A stretch of 64,000 bases of DNA from Pseudomonas rhodesiae (GTDB taxonomy: Bacteria > Pseudomonadota > Gammaproteobacteria > Pseudomonadales > Pseudomonadaceae): positions 186,001-250,000 of the forward strand of contig NZ_VFEU01000001.1 of NCBI RefSeq assembly GCF_007858255.1, read 5' to 3'. This document shows, piece by piece, positions 1 to 8,757 of the stretch (position 1 is the stretch's first letter; every line of letters starts with the position of its first letter). The position numbers and the translations under genes were made by a program. The notes under the pieces are model-generated. The model was not told the DNA's origin. It saw only the letters and a program-made list of their open reading frames with translations, and did no database searches.

Positions 1-136
1 GAACTCGATTGCCGCCAAGTTCTCGCGCAGCGCCAGTACCATCAGCACGCAAAAACAATCGGCTTATCGCAAGTTGGGAATCAGGAACGACAGTGAGTTG
101 TTCAAGTTCACTCAGCAATTCGGCGCGCTGGGCTGA
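1..136 (+). CDS. C-terminal end of a LuxR/NarL-family response regulator (partial)
   Basis: The first 136 bases read in one frame into a TGA stop at 134-136. The peptide, about 44 residues, contains S-x-S-T-I-S-T-Q-K followed by A-Y-R-K-L-G-I-R-N-D-S-E-L. This is the recognition helix and following segment of a LuxR/NarL-type DNA-binding domain, closest in style to RcsB/EvgA-like two-component regulators. The receiver domain and start lie outside the window. It converges on the phaD regulator gene, 17 bases away. Family assignment is firm; target genes cannot be inferred. Confidence 0.75.
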   Translation, partial: NSIAAKFSRSASTISTQKQSAYRKLGIRNDSELFKFTQQFGALG

Positions 137-153
137 CCTTCCACAGATCGGCG

Positions 154-774
154 TTAAATAGGATCGTCCAGATAACGCAACGCCAGACGCTCTGTAGCCT
201 GGCGCGCCGGCGCTAACAAATGCGGCGCCACCAGCATCATGATCTGGTAAACGACCACCCGCACCTCGCCTTCGCGATCGAGAATGCGCTGGTAATCCAG
301 GGAAAACAGCAGGGTGAGGGTGATCTGTTCCACCAACTGCCCCAGCGCCTGAGTATCGCTGACCAACTGCCCGGCCGCCTTCAAGCGTGCCAGCAGTGAC
401 GCCAGGGTGCGCTTGAGCGCCGTAAGCAGGTTGCGAATGCCCTTGGCCAGCTTGGGCAGGCGCCCAGCCAGGTTTGACAGGTCCTGGAATAGAAAACGGT
501 AGTGGGCCATGCGCTCAATGATCAGGTGCAGGAACAGCCAGTAGTCCTGGGGCTCCAGTTGCGCGTCGGCCGGTGGGTCGAGCAACGGCGCCAGTTCATT
601 CTGAAAGCGCTCGAACAACCCCAGCACCAAGGGTTCCTTGCCATGGAAGTGGTAGTAGAGGTTGCCGGGGCTGATCCCCATTTCATTGGCCACCTCCATG
701 GTCGACACGTTCGGTTCGCCCTTGTGGTTGAACAACTGCAGGGCGCATTCAAGGATACGGTCGCGGGTCTTCAT
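154..774 (-). CDS. phaD: PhaD, TetR-family regulator of the PHA cluster
   Basis: A 206-residue TetR-type regulator. The N-terminal helix-turn-helix covers roughly residues 5-50, with T-R-D-R-I-L-E-C-A-L-x-L-F-N at the start and G-N-L-Y-Y-H-F in the recognition helix; the rest is the helical ligand-binding domain. It is the last gene of the phaC1-phaZ-phaC2-phaD cluster, 27 bases after phaC2, which is where PhaD sits in fluorescent pseudomonads. In P. putida PhaD is known to activate the pha promoters, probably in response to a CoA-linked fatty-acid intermediate. That role here is by homology and position. Confidence 0.92.
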   Translation of the reverse strand: MKTRDRILECALQLFNHKGEPNVSTMEVANEMGISPGNLYYHFHGKEPLVLGLFERFQNELAPLLDPPADAQLEPQDYWLFLHLIIERMAHYRFLFQDLSNLAGRLPKLAKGIRNLLTALKRTLASLLARLKAAGQLVSDTQALGQLVEQITLTLLFSLDYQRILDREGEVRVVVYQIMMLVAPHLLAPARQATERLALRYLDDPI

Positions 775-801
775 CCAGTCTTCTTAATCTGATCGTTGAG
801 C

Positions 802-2484
802 TCAGCGCACCCGCACATAGGTGCCCGGCGCCGCTTCCATCGGTGGGTAATTCTGGTTGCCCAGGGCGGTCAGGGTTTCGCGCTGCACGCCCGAGCGTTG
901 CTGGATCCATGCCAGCCACTGCGGCCACCAACTGCCTTCGACATGGTTGGCGTCGTAGTACCAGGCGCGGGGGTCGCTGCTTAGCTTGGGATTCTCGACG
1001 TAATTGGCCTTGGGGTTGCCAGGCGGGTTGAGGATGCTCTGGATATGCCCGCTGTTGGACAGTACGAAGCGCCGCTCGCCACCCAGCAGTTGCGTGGAGC
1101 GATACACCGCATCCCACGGCGTGATGTGGTCGTTGATGCCGGCCACGCTGAAGCTGTCCACCGTGACCTTTTGCAAGTCGATCGGCGTGCCGCACACCTC
1201 CAGGCCGCCGGGATGGCTCAGTGGGTTGTGCTTGAAAAAATCCAGCAGGTCGCCGTGCAAGGCGGCGGGCAGGCGCGTGTTGTCGTTGTTCCAATACAGA
1301 ATGTCGAACGCCGGCGGTTCCTTGCCCAGCAGGTAATTGTTGATCCAGTAGTTCCAGATCAGGTCGTTGGGGCGCATCCAGGCAAACACCTTGGCCATGT
1401 CGCGGCCGTCCAGCACACCTTGTTGGTAGGACCGACGTTTGGCCGCTTCCAACGTTTGCTCATCGGCGAACAGGGTGGCGGGGCTGTCGATCTGGCTGTC
1501 CAGCAGGCTCACCAGGTAGCTGGCGCTGGAGATGCGGCGCAACTGGCGCTTGGCTTGCAGATGGCCTTGCAGCGCGGCGATGGTCAGGCCGCCGGCGCAG
1601 GCGCCCATCAGGTTGACCTCCCGCGCGCCGGTAATGGCTCGGCACACGTTGAGCGCTTCTTCCAACGCCGCCACGTAGGTGGACAGGCCCCACTCGCGAT
1701 GCCGCACATCTGGGTTGCGCCAACTGACCATAAAGGTCTGCAGGCCGTTTTTGAGCGCGTATTGCACGAAGCTGTTGGCCGGGCTCAGGTCGAAGATGTA
1801 GTACTTGTTGATTTGCGGCGGCACCACGAGCAGCGGCCTGGCGTACTGTTTCTCGCTCATGGGTTTGTACTGGATCAACTCCAGCAGCTCGTTGCGAAAC
1901 ACCACCGAGCCGGGCGTGGTGGCCAAGGTTTTACCCACTTCAAATGCCTGTTTGCTCACTTGGCGCGGCAGGCCATTGTTGTGCAGCAAATCGTCGAACA
2001 GGTTGCTCACCCCGCGCACCAAGCTATTACCCCCGGAGTTGAGCAGCTCCTTGACGGCCAAGGGGTTGAGCAAGGTGTTGGAGGGCGACACCGCATCGTT
2101 GAACAGCGACAAGGCAAAGTGCGCCCGGGCCCGGTCGTCGTCGCTCAGGGTGCTGTCGTCGATCCAGTGGCGGGTCTGTTTCTGCCAGCTCAGATACGCC
2201 TGAAGGCTGCGCCGATAAAGTGGGTTGAGCTGCCAGGTGGGGTCGACGAAACGGCTGTCGCGGGGGTTGGGCTCATGCACGGTCTCGCCCAGCAGAACGC
2301 GACCCAGCTGCCCACCCAGGGCCAGGGCGTGACGGGCGGTATGCACCGGGTTACGCAAACCGTGGGCGGCCACGCTGCGCAGGGTCGACAGCAGGTCGCG
2401 GCCCCTCAGGCCGGTGATCGCATTTTGCGCATTGATGAACGCGGCGGGGGTGGGCGCCGGGTTCGTCACGGGTCTTTCTCGCAT
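802..2484 (-). CDS. phaC2: PhaC2, class II medium-chain-length polyhydroxyalkanoate synthase
   Basis: A 560-residue class II PHA synthase that polymerises (R)-3-hydroxyacyl-CoA (C6-C14) on the granule surface. The lipase-like box G-A-C-A-G-G places the nucleophile at Cys296; the later N-D-H-I-T-P-W and S-G-H-I-Q-S segments carry the Asp and His of the triad. Length and architecture match PhaC1, 1 kb away, with which it clearly forms a duplicated pair. The ATG start is preceded by GGAG about nine bases upstream. It sits between phaZ and phaD in the usual order. Confidence 0.97.
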   Translation of the reverse strand: MRERPVTNPAPTPAAFINAQNAITGLRGRDLLSTLRSVAAHGLRNPVHTARHALALGGQLGRVLLGETVHEPNPRDSRFVDPTWQLNPLYRRSLQAYLSWQKQTRHWIDDSTLSDDDRARAHFALSLFNDAVSPSNTLLNPLAVKELLNSGGNSLVRGVSNLFDDLLHNNGLPRQVSKQAFEVGKTLATTPGSVVFRNELLELIQYKPMSEKQYARPLLVVPPQINKYYIFDLSPANSFVQYALKNGLQTFMVSWRNPDVRHREWGLSTYVAALEEALNVCRAITGAREVNLMGACAGGLTIAALQGHLQAKRQLRRISSASYLVSLLDSQIDSPATLFADEQTLEAAKRRSYQQGVLDGRDMAKVFAWMRPNDLIWNYWINNYLLGKEPPAFDILYWNNDNTRLPAALHGDLLDFFKHNPLSHPGGLEVCGTPIDLQKVTVDSFSVAGINDHITPWDAVYRSTQLLGGERRFVLSNSGHIQSILNPPGNPKANYVENPKLSSDPRAWYYDANHVEGSWWPQWLAWIQQRSGVQRETLTALGNQNYPPMEAAPGTYVRVR

Positions 2485-2572
2485 GAGCCAACACTCCTTC
2501 GTCTAGCCATCAACAGGCACGCCAATTCAGAACCATAGTCGGTTCCTGGCAAGTTGCGCGGCGGTGTGGTCC

Positions 2573-3418
2573 TTACACCGCGGGGCGTGGGTGAATCACT
2601 GCGCGCAGGCGCTCCTCCTCCAGGAATTTCATGATGATCGGCGCCACGGCTTCGGCCCGGGTGATCAAAAACAAGTGGCCATCATCGATGATGTGCAACT
2701 GCGCGTTGGGGATGCGCCAGGCGAGCATGCGCATATTGACCAGTGGGATCAGTGGGTCATCGTCGCCGGCCAATACCAGGGTGGGTTGGCGGATCTTGTG
2801 CAGCCAATGGATGCTGGTCCAGCCAAGCCCCGCGAACAACTGCCAGTAGTAGCCGAGCTTGCCGGCCGAACGCACTTTGCTGGCATGTTCGGCGGCCAGC
2901 TTCGAATCGCGACGGAACGAGCCGCCGTAGATCATCGGTGCAATGCGTACCACATGGGACGGCTGGATATAGCGGCGCGGGCTCGCCATCAGCCACAGCA
3001 CTTTCGGCTTGCCTGGCACCATCACCGCGCCCGCCGCCGTCGCCGCCAGGATCAGCTTCTTGCAGCGCTCCGGGTAGTCATAGGCGAACTGCTGCGCCAG
3101 CGCGCCGCCCCAGGACACGCCGACGGCATTCACCTGGCCGTAGTCCAGATAATCGAGCATGCGCGCGGTGAGCTTGGCCAGACCGGGGAAGCGGTACGGC
3201 CGGCTGGGCGTTGAGGAACCGCCCACTCCCGGTACGTCGAAAGCAATGACCTCCAGGTCCGGGTCCAGAGCCTGCACGAACGGAAACACCAGCTCCAGGT
3301 TGGCGCCGATGCCGTTGAAGATCAGCAACGGCGTCAAGTGAGGCTTGCCCGGACGTACCGCCGTGCGGATGGTCTGGCCATCCAGATCGATGGTACGGAA
3401 GATGAACGGTTGCGGCAT
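2573..3418 (-). CDS. phaZ: PhaZ, intracellular mcl-PHA depolymerase
   Basis: A 281-residue alpha/beta hydrolase. The nucleophile elbow G-V-S-W-G-G places the catalytic serine at Ser102; the later D-D-D-P and D-D-G-H-L-F segments supply the Asp and His. It lies between the two synthases, as in other mcl-PHA producers, and releases 3-hydroxyacids from stored granules, so synthesis and breakdown are encoded together. No strong ribosome site is visible; an AAGGG about eight bases before the ATG is the best candidate. The phaC1-phaZ gap holds an inverted repeat that may form a hairpin in the transcript. Confidence 0.96.
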   Translation of the reverse strand: MPQPFIFRTIDLDGQTIRTAVRPGKPHLTPLLIFNGIGANLELVFPFVQALDPDLEVIAFDVPGVGGSSTPSRPYRFPGLAKLTARMLDYLDYGQVNAVGVSWGGALAQQFAYDYPERCKKLILAATAAGAVMVPGKPKVLWLMASPRRYIQPSHVVRIAPMIYGGSFRRDSKLAAEHASKVRSAGKLGYYWQLFAGLGWTSIHWLHKIRQPTLVLAGDDDPLIPLVNMRMLAWRIPNAQLHIIDDGHLFLITRAEAVAPIIMKFLEEERLRAVIHPRPAV

Positions 3419-3445
3419 TGGGGAACCCTTTAGGGTTAGAGGGGC

Positions 3446-3505
3446 AGCTTCAAGCTACAAGCCTTAAGCTGAACTCAATCGGCTTGAGGCTTGTAGCTTG
3501 CCGCT
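3446..3505. repeat. Inverted repeat with AGCTACAAGCC core between phaC1 and phaZ
   Basis: Two arms of 25 bases (3446-3470 and 3481-3505) are imperfect reverse complements, with about 20 matches, centred on AGCTACAAGCC / GGCTTGTAGCT. The right arm runs into the phaC1 stop codon. The same core recurs at 5824-5894, 15600-15659 and 30076-30157, so this is a dispersed intergenic repeat family distinct from the GTGGGAGG-type palindromes. Confidence 0.7.
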
Positions 3506-5183
3506 AGCGTTCATGCACATAGGTACCTGGCGCCGCTTCGGCTGCGGCGTACGTCTTGTTGCCTAATACCGTCGGCGCCTTCTTCAGCTTGCCCGCCCGC
3601 TCGGCCTGCCACGCTTGCCAGTGCAGCCACCAGGAATCGGTGTGCTTGGTGGCGTTTTCCTGCCATTGCAGGGCGGTGCTCGCCAGGCCGTCGCTGGTCT
3701 GGTAGCGCGCCTTGGGGTTGCCCGGCGGGTTGAGGATGCTCTGGATATGCCCGCTGCTGGACAACACGAATTCCACGTTGCCGCCAAACAACTGCGCCGA
3801 CTTGTAGCAGGACTGCCAGGGGGTGATGTGGTCGTTGGTGCCGGCCAGGGCGTAGATATCGGCGGTCACTTGCTTGAGGTCGATCGGCGTGCCGCACACT
3901 TCCAGAGCGTTGGGGCGAACCAGCGGGTTGTTCTTGAACAGTTCGATCAGGTCGCCGTGGAATGCCGCGGGTAAACGCGTGGTGTCGTTGTTCCAGAACA
4001 GGATGTCGAACACCGGCGGTTCGTTGCCCAGCAGGTAGTTGTTGACCCAGTAGTTCCAGATCAGGTCATTGGGACGCATCCAGGCGAACACCTTGGCCAT
4101 GTCGCGACCTTCCAATACCCCGGTCTGGTAGGAGTGGCGCTTGGCCGCTTCCAGCGTCTGCTCGTCGACGAACAGCGCCACCTGGGTGTCGAGGGTGGTG
4201 TCGAGCACGCTCACCATCAGGGTCAGGGCGTTGACCTTCTTCTCGCCCAACGCCGCGTAATGGCCCAGCAGCGCCGTGCAGGTGATACCACCGGAGCAGG
4301 CGCCGAGCATATTGATGTCTTTGCTGCCGGTGATCGCGGTGACCACATCGACCGCTTCCTTGAGCGCCTCGATATAGGTCGACAGGCCCCACTCGCGCTG
4401 GGCCTTGGTCGGGTTGCGCCAACTGATGATGAACGTTTGCTGGCCGTTGCGCAGGCAGAAACGCGCCAGGCTTTTATCCGGGCTCAAGTCGAATACATAG
4501 AATTTGTTGATCTGCGGCGGCACCACCAGCAGAGGGCGTTCATGCACTTGTTCGGTGATCGGTTTGTACTGGATCAACTCCAGCACATCGTTGCGAAACA
4601 CCACCGCGCCTTCGGAGGTGCCCAGGCTCTTGCCCACTTCAAAGGCGCCCATGTTGACCTGGCTCGGCATGCCGCCGTTGTGCACCATGTCCTTGGCCAG
4701 GTGGGACAGGCCATCGAGCAGGCTTTTGCCGCCGGTTTCGAAGAAGCGTTTGACCGCCGCCGGGTTGGCCGCGCTGTTGGTGGGGGCCATGGCTTCGGTC
4801 ATCAGATTGATCACGAAGTGGCCGCGGCTTATGTCCTGTTCCGACAGGTTGCTGTCGCCGATCCAGTCGTGCAGTTCCTTGCGCCACGCCAGGTAGGTTT
4901 GCAGGTAACGTTTGTAGAGCGGGTTCTGGCTCCAGGCCGGGTCGTGAAAGCGACGGTCATCGCTTTCCGGCGCCAGCGCCGATTTGCCGAACATGACGTT
5001 TTTCAGTTCCACCCCGAAATGGGCGACATGCTTGACGCTGTGCAACGGTTGCTTGATGGCTTGGGTCAGCACCATCTTCGCCGAGGCCAATAAATCCTTT
5101 TTGCGTAACGCGATGATCGGGTTCAACCCCAGGGTGTTCTCCGAGGCCTGGCGTTTCAAGTCATCGTTGTTCTTGTTACTCAT
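3504..5183 (-). CDS. phaC1: PhaC1, class II medium-chain-length polyhydroxyalkanoate synthase
   Basis: A 559-residue class II PHA synthase, first gene of the pha cluster. The box G-A-C-S-G-G gives nucleophile Cys296; the triad is completed by the Asp and His in the T-N-D-H-I-T-P-W and S-G-H-I-Q-S regions. The N-terminus (S-N-K-N-N-D-D-L) is typical of PhaC1 in this genus. The start is supported by a GGAG eight bases upstream. It polymerises 3-hydroxyacyl-CoA taken from beta-oxidation or, through PhaG, from fatty-acid synthesis. A sigma54-like element lies about 120 bases before the start. Confidence 0.97.
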   Translation of the reverse strand: MSNKNNDDLKRQASENTLGLNPIIALRKKDLLASAKMVLTQAIKQPLHSVKHVAHFGVELKNVMFGKSALAPESDDRRFHDPAWSQNPLYKRYLQTYLAWRKELHDWIGDSNLSEQDISRGHFVINLMTEAMAPTNSAANPAAVKRFFETGGKSLLDGLSHLAKDMVHNGGMPSQVNMGAFEVGKSLGTSEGAVVFRNDVLELIQYKPITEQVHERPLLVVPPQINKFYVFDLSPDKSLARFCLRNGQQTFIISWRNPTKAQREWGLSTYIEALKEAVDVVTAITGSKDINMLGACSGGITCTALLGHYAALGEKKVNALTLMVSVLDTTLDTQVALFVDEQTLEAAKRHSYQTGVLEGRDMAKVFAWMRPNDLIWNYWVNNYLLGNEPPVFDILFWNNDTTRLPAAFHGDLIELFKNNPLVRPNALEVCGTPIDLKQVTADIYALAGTNDHITPWQSCYKSAQLFGGNVEFVLSSSGHIQSILNPPGNPKARYQTSDGLASTALQWQENATKHTDSWWLHWQAWQAERAGKLKKAPTVLGNKTYAAAEAAPGTYVHER

Positions 5184-5299
5184 CTACGACGCTCCATTGT
5201 CCGAAAGACGAGTACCGGCTACCGCTGCGCACCAAGTTTCGATACACAACACAAGCCAGGTACTGCGACTCGGGTGACCGTTGATACCGCATCGTCAAA

Positions 5300-5315
5300 T
5301 GCAGGGAACTTGCCA
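5300..5315 (-). promoter_or_regulatory. Candidate sigma54 (-24/-12) promoter of phaC1
   Basis: On the minus strand the bases read TGGCA-N8-TGCA, with the GG and GC dinucleotides exactly 12 bases apart as required for RpoN promoters. It lies about 117 bases upstream of the phaC1 start. RpoN-dependent PHA formation has been described in P. aeruginosa, so the element is plausible, but the -12 half (CTGCA rather than TTGCA) is imperfect and no activator site was identified. Confidence 0.4.
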
Positions 5316-5432
5316 GTTCCATTGGTTACCCGAGTTTAATTTTTTTCGCAAGCAGGCCAATCATTGGCCACGCGACAGGGCATTCAAGCAGATGAAATTA
5401 GAAAATGCTCTCTAAAGAGCAAGACGCCTGAC

Positions 5433-5810
5433 TTAGAGCATCAGGCGTACGACCGACTCACTCGGGTCGCGGGTTTTACCGGCGGCCTTGAGTTCGGCGA
5501 GGTAGTCGGCCCACAACGTTTCCTGACGCACGGCCAGTTGGTAGAGGTAGTCCCAGGTGAATAGCCCGCTGTCATGACCGTCGTCGAAGGTCAATTTCAG
5601 TGCGTACTGGCCGGCCGGCTCGATCTTGGTCAGCCGAACATTCAGCTTGCCGAATTGCAGGATGGGTTTGCCGTGGCCCTGGACCTCGGCGGAAGGCGAG
5701 TGCACCCGCAGGAACTCGGCGGGCAGCTGGTAGACCTCATCGGGCCCGTAAGTGAGGCCGAGGGTGTTGGAGGTTTTGTGCAAATTAACAGCGGTGGGGA
5801 ATTTCGGCAT
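5433..5810 (-). CDS. DUF971 (GBBH-like N-terminal domain) protein
   Basis: A 125-residue protein beginning M-P-K-F-P-T-A-V-N-L-H. It has the single domain otherwise found at the N-terminus of gamma-butyrobetaine hydroxylases (DUF971), with the segments L-R-V-H-S-P-S-A-E-V-Q-G-H-G and F-D-D-G-H-D-S-G-L-F-T-W-D-Y-L. The frame stays open upstream into hslU, but the ATG at 5810 gives the family's usual length and N-terminus. It lies 79 bases downstream of hslU on the same strand, a pairing common in Pseudomonas. Proteins of this family have been linked to iron-sulfur or metal handling, but no function is established for it here. Confidence 0.85.
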   Translation of the reverse strand: MPKFPTAVNLHKTSNTLGLTYGPDEVYQLPAEFLRVHSPSAEVQGHGKPILQFGKLNVRLTKIEPAGQYALKLTFDDGHDSGLFTWDYLYQLAVRQETLWADYLAELKAAGKTRDPSESVVRLML

Positions 5811-5823
5811 TGGGGACCCCTTG

Positions 5824-5894
5824 GGCTGCGAGCTACAAGCCGCGAGTTGAATGTGCTCAACGTGCGGCTTGTAGCTTACAGCTTGCGGCTTACA
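5824..5894. repeat. Inverted repeat with AGCTACAAGCCGC core between hslU and the DUF971 gene
   Basis: GCTGCGAGCTACAAGCCGCG near 5825-5844 faces GCGGCTTGTAGCTTACAGC around 5864-5882. The arms share the AGCTACAAGC core of the repeats at 3446, 15600 and 30076. It fills the short gap between hslU and the DUF971 gene and could fold in the transcript. Confidence 0.65.
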
Positions 5895-7227
5895 GAATGT
5901 ACCGCGACAAGTCTTCGTTCTGCGCCAATTCGCCCAAGTGGCTGTTGACGTAGTCGGCATCGATCTTGATTGCTTCGCCATTCTGCGCACCGGCCATGTC
6001 GCCGGCGCTGAAGGACACTTCCTCAAGCAGGCGTTCAAGCAGTGTATGCAGGCGACGAGCACCGATGTTCTCGGTCTTCTCGTTGACCTGCCAGGCGATT
6101 TCCGCCAGGCGCTTGATGCCGTCCGCCTGGAACTCGATACCCAGCCCTTCGGTTTTCAACAGCTCACGGTATTGCTCGGTGAGCGAGGCATGCGGCTCGC
6201 TGAGGATGCGTTCGAAGTCGCCCGGTGTCAGCGCCTTGAGTTCCACGCGAATCGGCAAACGGCCCTGCAGCTCCGGCACCAGATCGCTTGGCTTGCTCAG
6301 GTGGAATGCACCGGAAGCAATGAACAGGATATGGTCGGTCTTGACCATGCCCAGCTTGGTGTTGACGGTGCAGCCTTCGATCAGCGGCAGCAGGTCGCGC
6401 TGCACGCCTTCACGGGAGACATCGACGCCGCCGGAGTTACCGCGCTTGGCCACCTTGTCGATCTCGTCGATAAACACGATGCCGTGCTGCTCGACCGCTT
6501 CGAGGGCCTTGGCCTTGAGTTCTTCCTCATTCACCAGGCGCCCGGCTTCTTCGTCGCGCACCAGCTTGAGCGCTTCCTTGACCTTGAGCTTGCGGCTTTT
6601 CTTCTTGCCCTTGCCCATGTTGGCGAACAGGTTCTGCAACTGGCTGGTCATTTCTTCCATGCCAGGCGGCGCGGAGATGTCGACGCCGGACACTTCGGCC
6701 ACTTCGATTTCAATTTCCTTGTCGTCCAACTGGCCTTCGCGCAGGCGCTTGCGGAACAGTTGGCGCGTGTTGGAATCCGAAGCCGGTGCGGCGTCTTCGT
6801 TAAAGCCCATGCGCGCCGGTGGCAGCAGGGCGTCGAGGATACGTTCCTCGGCGGCGTCTTCGGCGCGGTGGCTGACCTTGGTCATTTCCTGTTCGCGCAG
6901 CATCTTCAGCGCAGCGTCGGCCAGATCGCGAATGATCGACTCGACGTCACGGCCTACATAACCCACTTCGGTGAACTTGGTGGCTTCGACCTTGATGAAC
7001 GGGGCATTGGCCAGTTTGGCCAGGCGCCGGGCGATTTCGGTTTTACCCACGCCGGTCGGGCCGATCATCAGGATGTTCTTGGGCGTTACTTCAACGCGCA
7101 GTTCTTCTGGCAGTTGCATGCGGCGCCAGCGGTTACGCAGCGCGATGGCAACGGCGCGTTTGGCATCGTCCTGGCCGATGATATGGCGGTTGAGTTCATG
7201 GACGATTTCACGGGGAGTCATGGACAT
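5890..7227 (-). CDS. hslU: HslU, ATPase subunit of the HslUV protease
   Basis: A 445-residue AAA+ unfoldase that feeds substrates to the HslV peptidase. Walker A G-P-T-G-V-G-K-T is at residues 56-63, and the Walker B stretch V-F-I-D-E-I-D lies in the middle of the protein after the acidic I-domain. The C-terminal tail ends E-D-L-S-R-Y-I-L, the conserved tail that inserts into HslV. It begins M-S-M-T-P-R-E-I, typical of the family. It follows hslV by 38 bases and is almost certainly cotranscribed from the heat-shock promoter upstream of hslV. Confidence 0.98.
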   Translation of the reverse strand: MSMTPREIVHELNRHIIGQDDAKRAVAIALRNRWRRMQLPEELRVEVTPKNILMIGPTGVGKTEIARRLAKLANAPFIKVEATKFTEVGYVGRDVESIIRDLADAALKMLREQEMTKVSHRAEDAAEERILDALLPPARMGFNEDAAPASDSNTRQLFRKRLREGQLDDKEIEIEVAEVSGVDISAPPGMEEMTSQLQNLFANMGKGKKKSRKLKVKEALKLVRDEEAGRLVNEEELKAKALEAVEQHGIVFIDEIDKVAKRGNSGGVDVSREGVQRDLLPLIEGCTVNTKLGMVKTDHILFIASGAFHLSKPSDLVPELQGRLPIRVELKALTPGDFERILSEPHASLTEQYRELLKTEGLGIEFQADGIKRLAEIAWQVNEKTENIGARRLHTLLERLLEEVSFSAGDMAGAQNGEAIKIDADYVNSHLGELAQNEDLSRYIL

Positions 7228-7265
7228 AATGTGTGGCGGCCCTCAAGCGCGAATAAGCCTGCGGC

Positions 7266-7796
7266 TTACTCGGCGAGGTCCTGCTCCTCAATGGTCTGGT
7301 TGTGGTTGGTGAACACGCAGATATCGCCGGCGATACCCAGGGCGGTCTCGACGATTTCCCGCGCTGACAGGTCGGTTTTCTTCAGCAGCGCACTGGCCGC
7401 GGCCTGGGCGTAGCCGCCGCCGGAGCCCATGGCAATCAGGCCATGTTCGGGCTCAACCACATCGCCATTGCCGGTGATGATCAAGGAAGCGTCTTTGTTG
7501 GCGACGGCCAGCATGGCTTCCAGGCGGCTGAGGGAGCGGTCGGTGCGCCATTCTTTGGCCAGCTCGACGGCGGCACGCACGAGGTGGCCCTGGTGTTTTT
7601 CCAGTTGGCCTTCGAAACGTTCAAAGAGGGTGAATGCATCGGCAGTGGCACCGGCGAAACCGGCGAGTACCTGGCCGTGGTACAGGCGACGCACTTTTTT
7701 CGCGTTGCCTTTCATCACGGTATTACCCAGGGAAACCTGGCCGTCGCCGCCCATGACGACTTTGCCGTGGCGACGTACTGAAACGATGGTGGTCAA
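7266..7796 (-). CDS. hslV: HslV, peptidase subunit of the HslUV protease
   Basis: A 176-residue N-terminal-nucleophile peptidase. I start it at the TTG at 7796, so that the protein begins [12 protein letters not shown]; removal of the initiator exposes the catalytic Thr. The TTG has a GGAG about nine bases upstream. An in-frame ATG five codons earlier (7811) would bury the catalytic Thr behind extra residues, so I reject it. G-G-D-G-Q-V and G-S-G-G-G-Y-A are conserved family segments. Forms the proteolytic core of the cytoplasmic stress protease with HslU. Confidence 0.96.
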   Translation of the reverse strand: MTTIVSVRRHGKVVMGGDGQVSLGNTVMKGNAKKVRRLYHGQVLAGFAGATADAFTLFERFEGQLEKHQGHLVRAAVELAKEWRTDRSLSRLEAMLAVANKDASLIITGNGDVVEPEHGLIAMGSGGGYAQAAASALLKKTDLSAREIVETALGIAGDICVFTNHNQTIEEQDLAE

Positions 7797-7843
7797 GGGG
7801 AGAGTCTCCACGCAGCGGGGCGAAAATGCCCTGATGGAAACTC

Positions 7844-7870
7844 ATATGGGGGTGGCGGGGGGGATTTCAA
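7844..7870 (-). promoter_or_regulatory. Sigma32 (heat-shock) promoter of hslVU
   Basis: On the minus strand TTGAAA (7870-7865) is followed after exactly 13 bases by CCCCATAT (7851-7844). This matches the RpoH consensus (CTTGAAA, 13-15 bases, CCCCATnT) almost perfectly; only the first base of the -35 differs. It lies about 48 bases before the hslV TTG start. Sigma32 control of hslVU is established in E. coli. Confidence 0.8.
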
Positions 7871-7939
7871 CCATGGGGGTTTATGGCGGACGAGTGGTGT
7901 TTATCGGTCTGACACCCATTTCAGAGCGCTGCAAAACCA

Positions 7940-8033
7940 AATGTGGGAGGGGGCTTGCCCCCGATGGCGGTGTATCAGTCACCGAAAATATTGACTGGTC
8001 TACTGCTATCGGGGGCAAGCCCCCTCCCACATT
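7940..8033. repeat. REPIN: paired inverted REP sequences
   Basis: Two 23-base arms, at 7940-7962 and 8011-8033, are perfect reverse complements with the core GTGGGAGGGGGCTTGCCCCC. They flank about 48 bases whose outer parts also pair loosely. This is the REP doublet (REPIN) arrangement known from P. fluorescens. It sits between hslV and the upstream SPOR gene, beyond the hslV promoter. Related copies are at 31630 and 61969. Confidence 0.9.
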
Positions 8034-8054
8034 CATGCTGGTGTGTCTTCGAAA

Positions 8055-8756
8055 TCAGCGGCTCTGGCGCTGTTGTAACAACAGGTTGCTAAACCCGGCC
8101 CCGGCCAATTGCTTCTGCGCCACGGTCAGCTGTTCGCGGTTGCTGAATGGCCCCACCAACACGCGATACCAGGTGGCATCCTTCACCGTGCCGGACTCCA
8201 CTGTCACCGTCTGGCCCAGCAGGATGATCTGGGCACGCACGCGGTCGGCGTCCGCTTGTTTGGGAAACGAGCCTGCCTGCAGGAAGAACTTGGTCACCGG
8301 TGCGGCCTTGGTTTCCGCCACTGGCGGTGCCGGCGGCGGGGTGATGCCGGCCAGTGCCGCCTGGGCTCGTGCGGTATCGATCTTGGCGGCTTCGGCCGGG
8401 GTGACCGGCGTGGTCGGCACTTGCGGCGTCGGCAGAGTTTTCTCCGGCACAGCGTCAGGCGGCACGATCACTTCCGATTCCGGCAACAGCGTGTAGAAGT
8501 CGTATTTCGGCTTCACCGGCGCCGTAGGGCTTGGTGTGGTCTTGTTGGCTTCAGCGATCTTCGAAGCTTTCTGCTGCTCTTGTTTGACCCGTTTGACGTC
8601 GTCGCCCTGGCCTGGGTCCAGCTTCATCAGAAACACGATAAAGGCGCCGACCGTAAGGCCGATGGCCATCCACAACCAGCCCGGGATCGGCTTTTTCGCC
8701 GGGGCCTGGTAGCGGCTGGCGCCGCGCTTGGGTGCAGGTTTTTTCTTGGCAGCCAA
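8055..8756 (-). CDS. SPOR-domain cell-envelope protein (FtsN-like)
   Basis: A 233-residue protein with a short, very basic cytoplasmic N-terminus (A-A-K-K-K-P-A-P-K-R), one membrane segment at about residues 26-44, a proline- and lysine-rich periplasmic linker, and a C-terminal SPOR domain from about residue 150 (F-F-L-Q-A-G-S-F-P). SPOR domains bind denuded peptidoglycan at the division septum. The start is a TTG with GGAG about ten bases upstream, inside the end of argS; only one base separates the argS stop from this start. The FtsN name is often given to this neighbour of argS, but only the architecture is seen here. Confidence 0.9.
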   Translation of the reverse strand: MAAKKKPAPKRGASRYQAPAKKPIPGWLWMAIGLTVGAFIVFLMKLDPGQGDDVKRVKQEQQKASKIAEANKTTPSPTAPVKPKYDFYTLLPESEVIVPPDAVPEKTLPTPQVPTTPVTPAEAAKIDTARAQAALAGITPPPAPPVAETKAAPVTKFFLQAGSFPKQADADRVRAQIILLGQTVTVESGTVKDATWYRVLVGPFSNREQLTVAQKQLAGAGFSNLLLQQRQSR

Positions 8757-8757
8757 C

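Noticed and set aside
1045..2538. 497-codon plus-strand open frame opposite phaC2
   Set aside because: Shadow of phaC2 with the same Gln/Val/His-rich composition as the other antisense frames.
7812..8054. Small RNA gene between hslV and the SPOR gene
   Set aside because: The only strong structure is the REPIN doublet; no promoter-terminator pair bounds an RNA apart from the hslV promoter.
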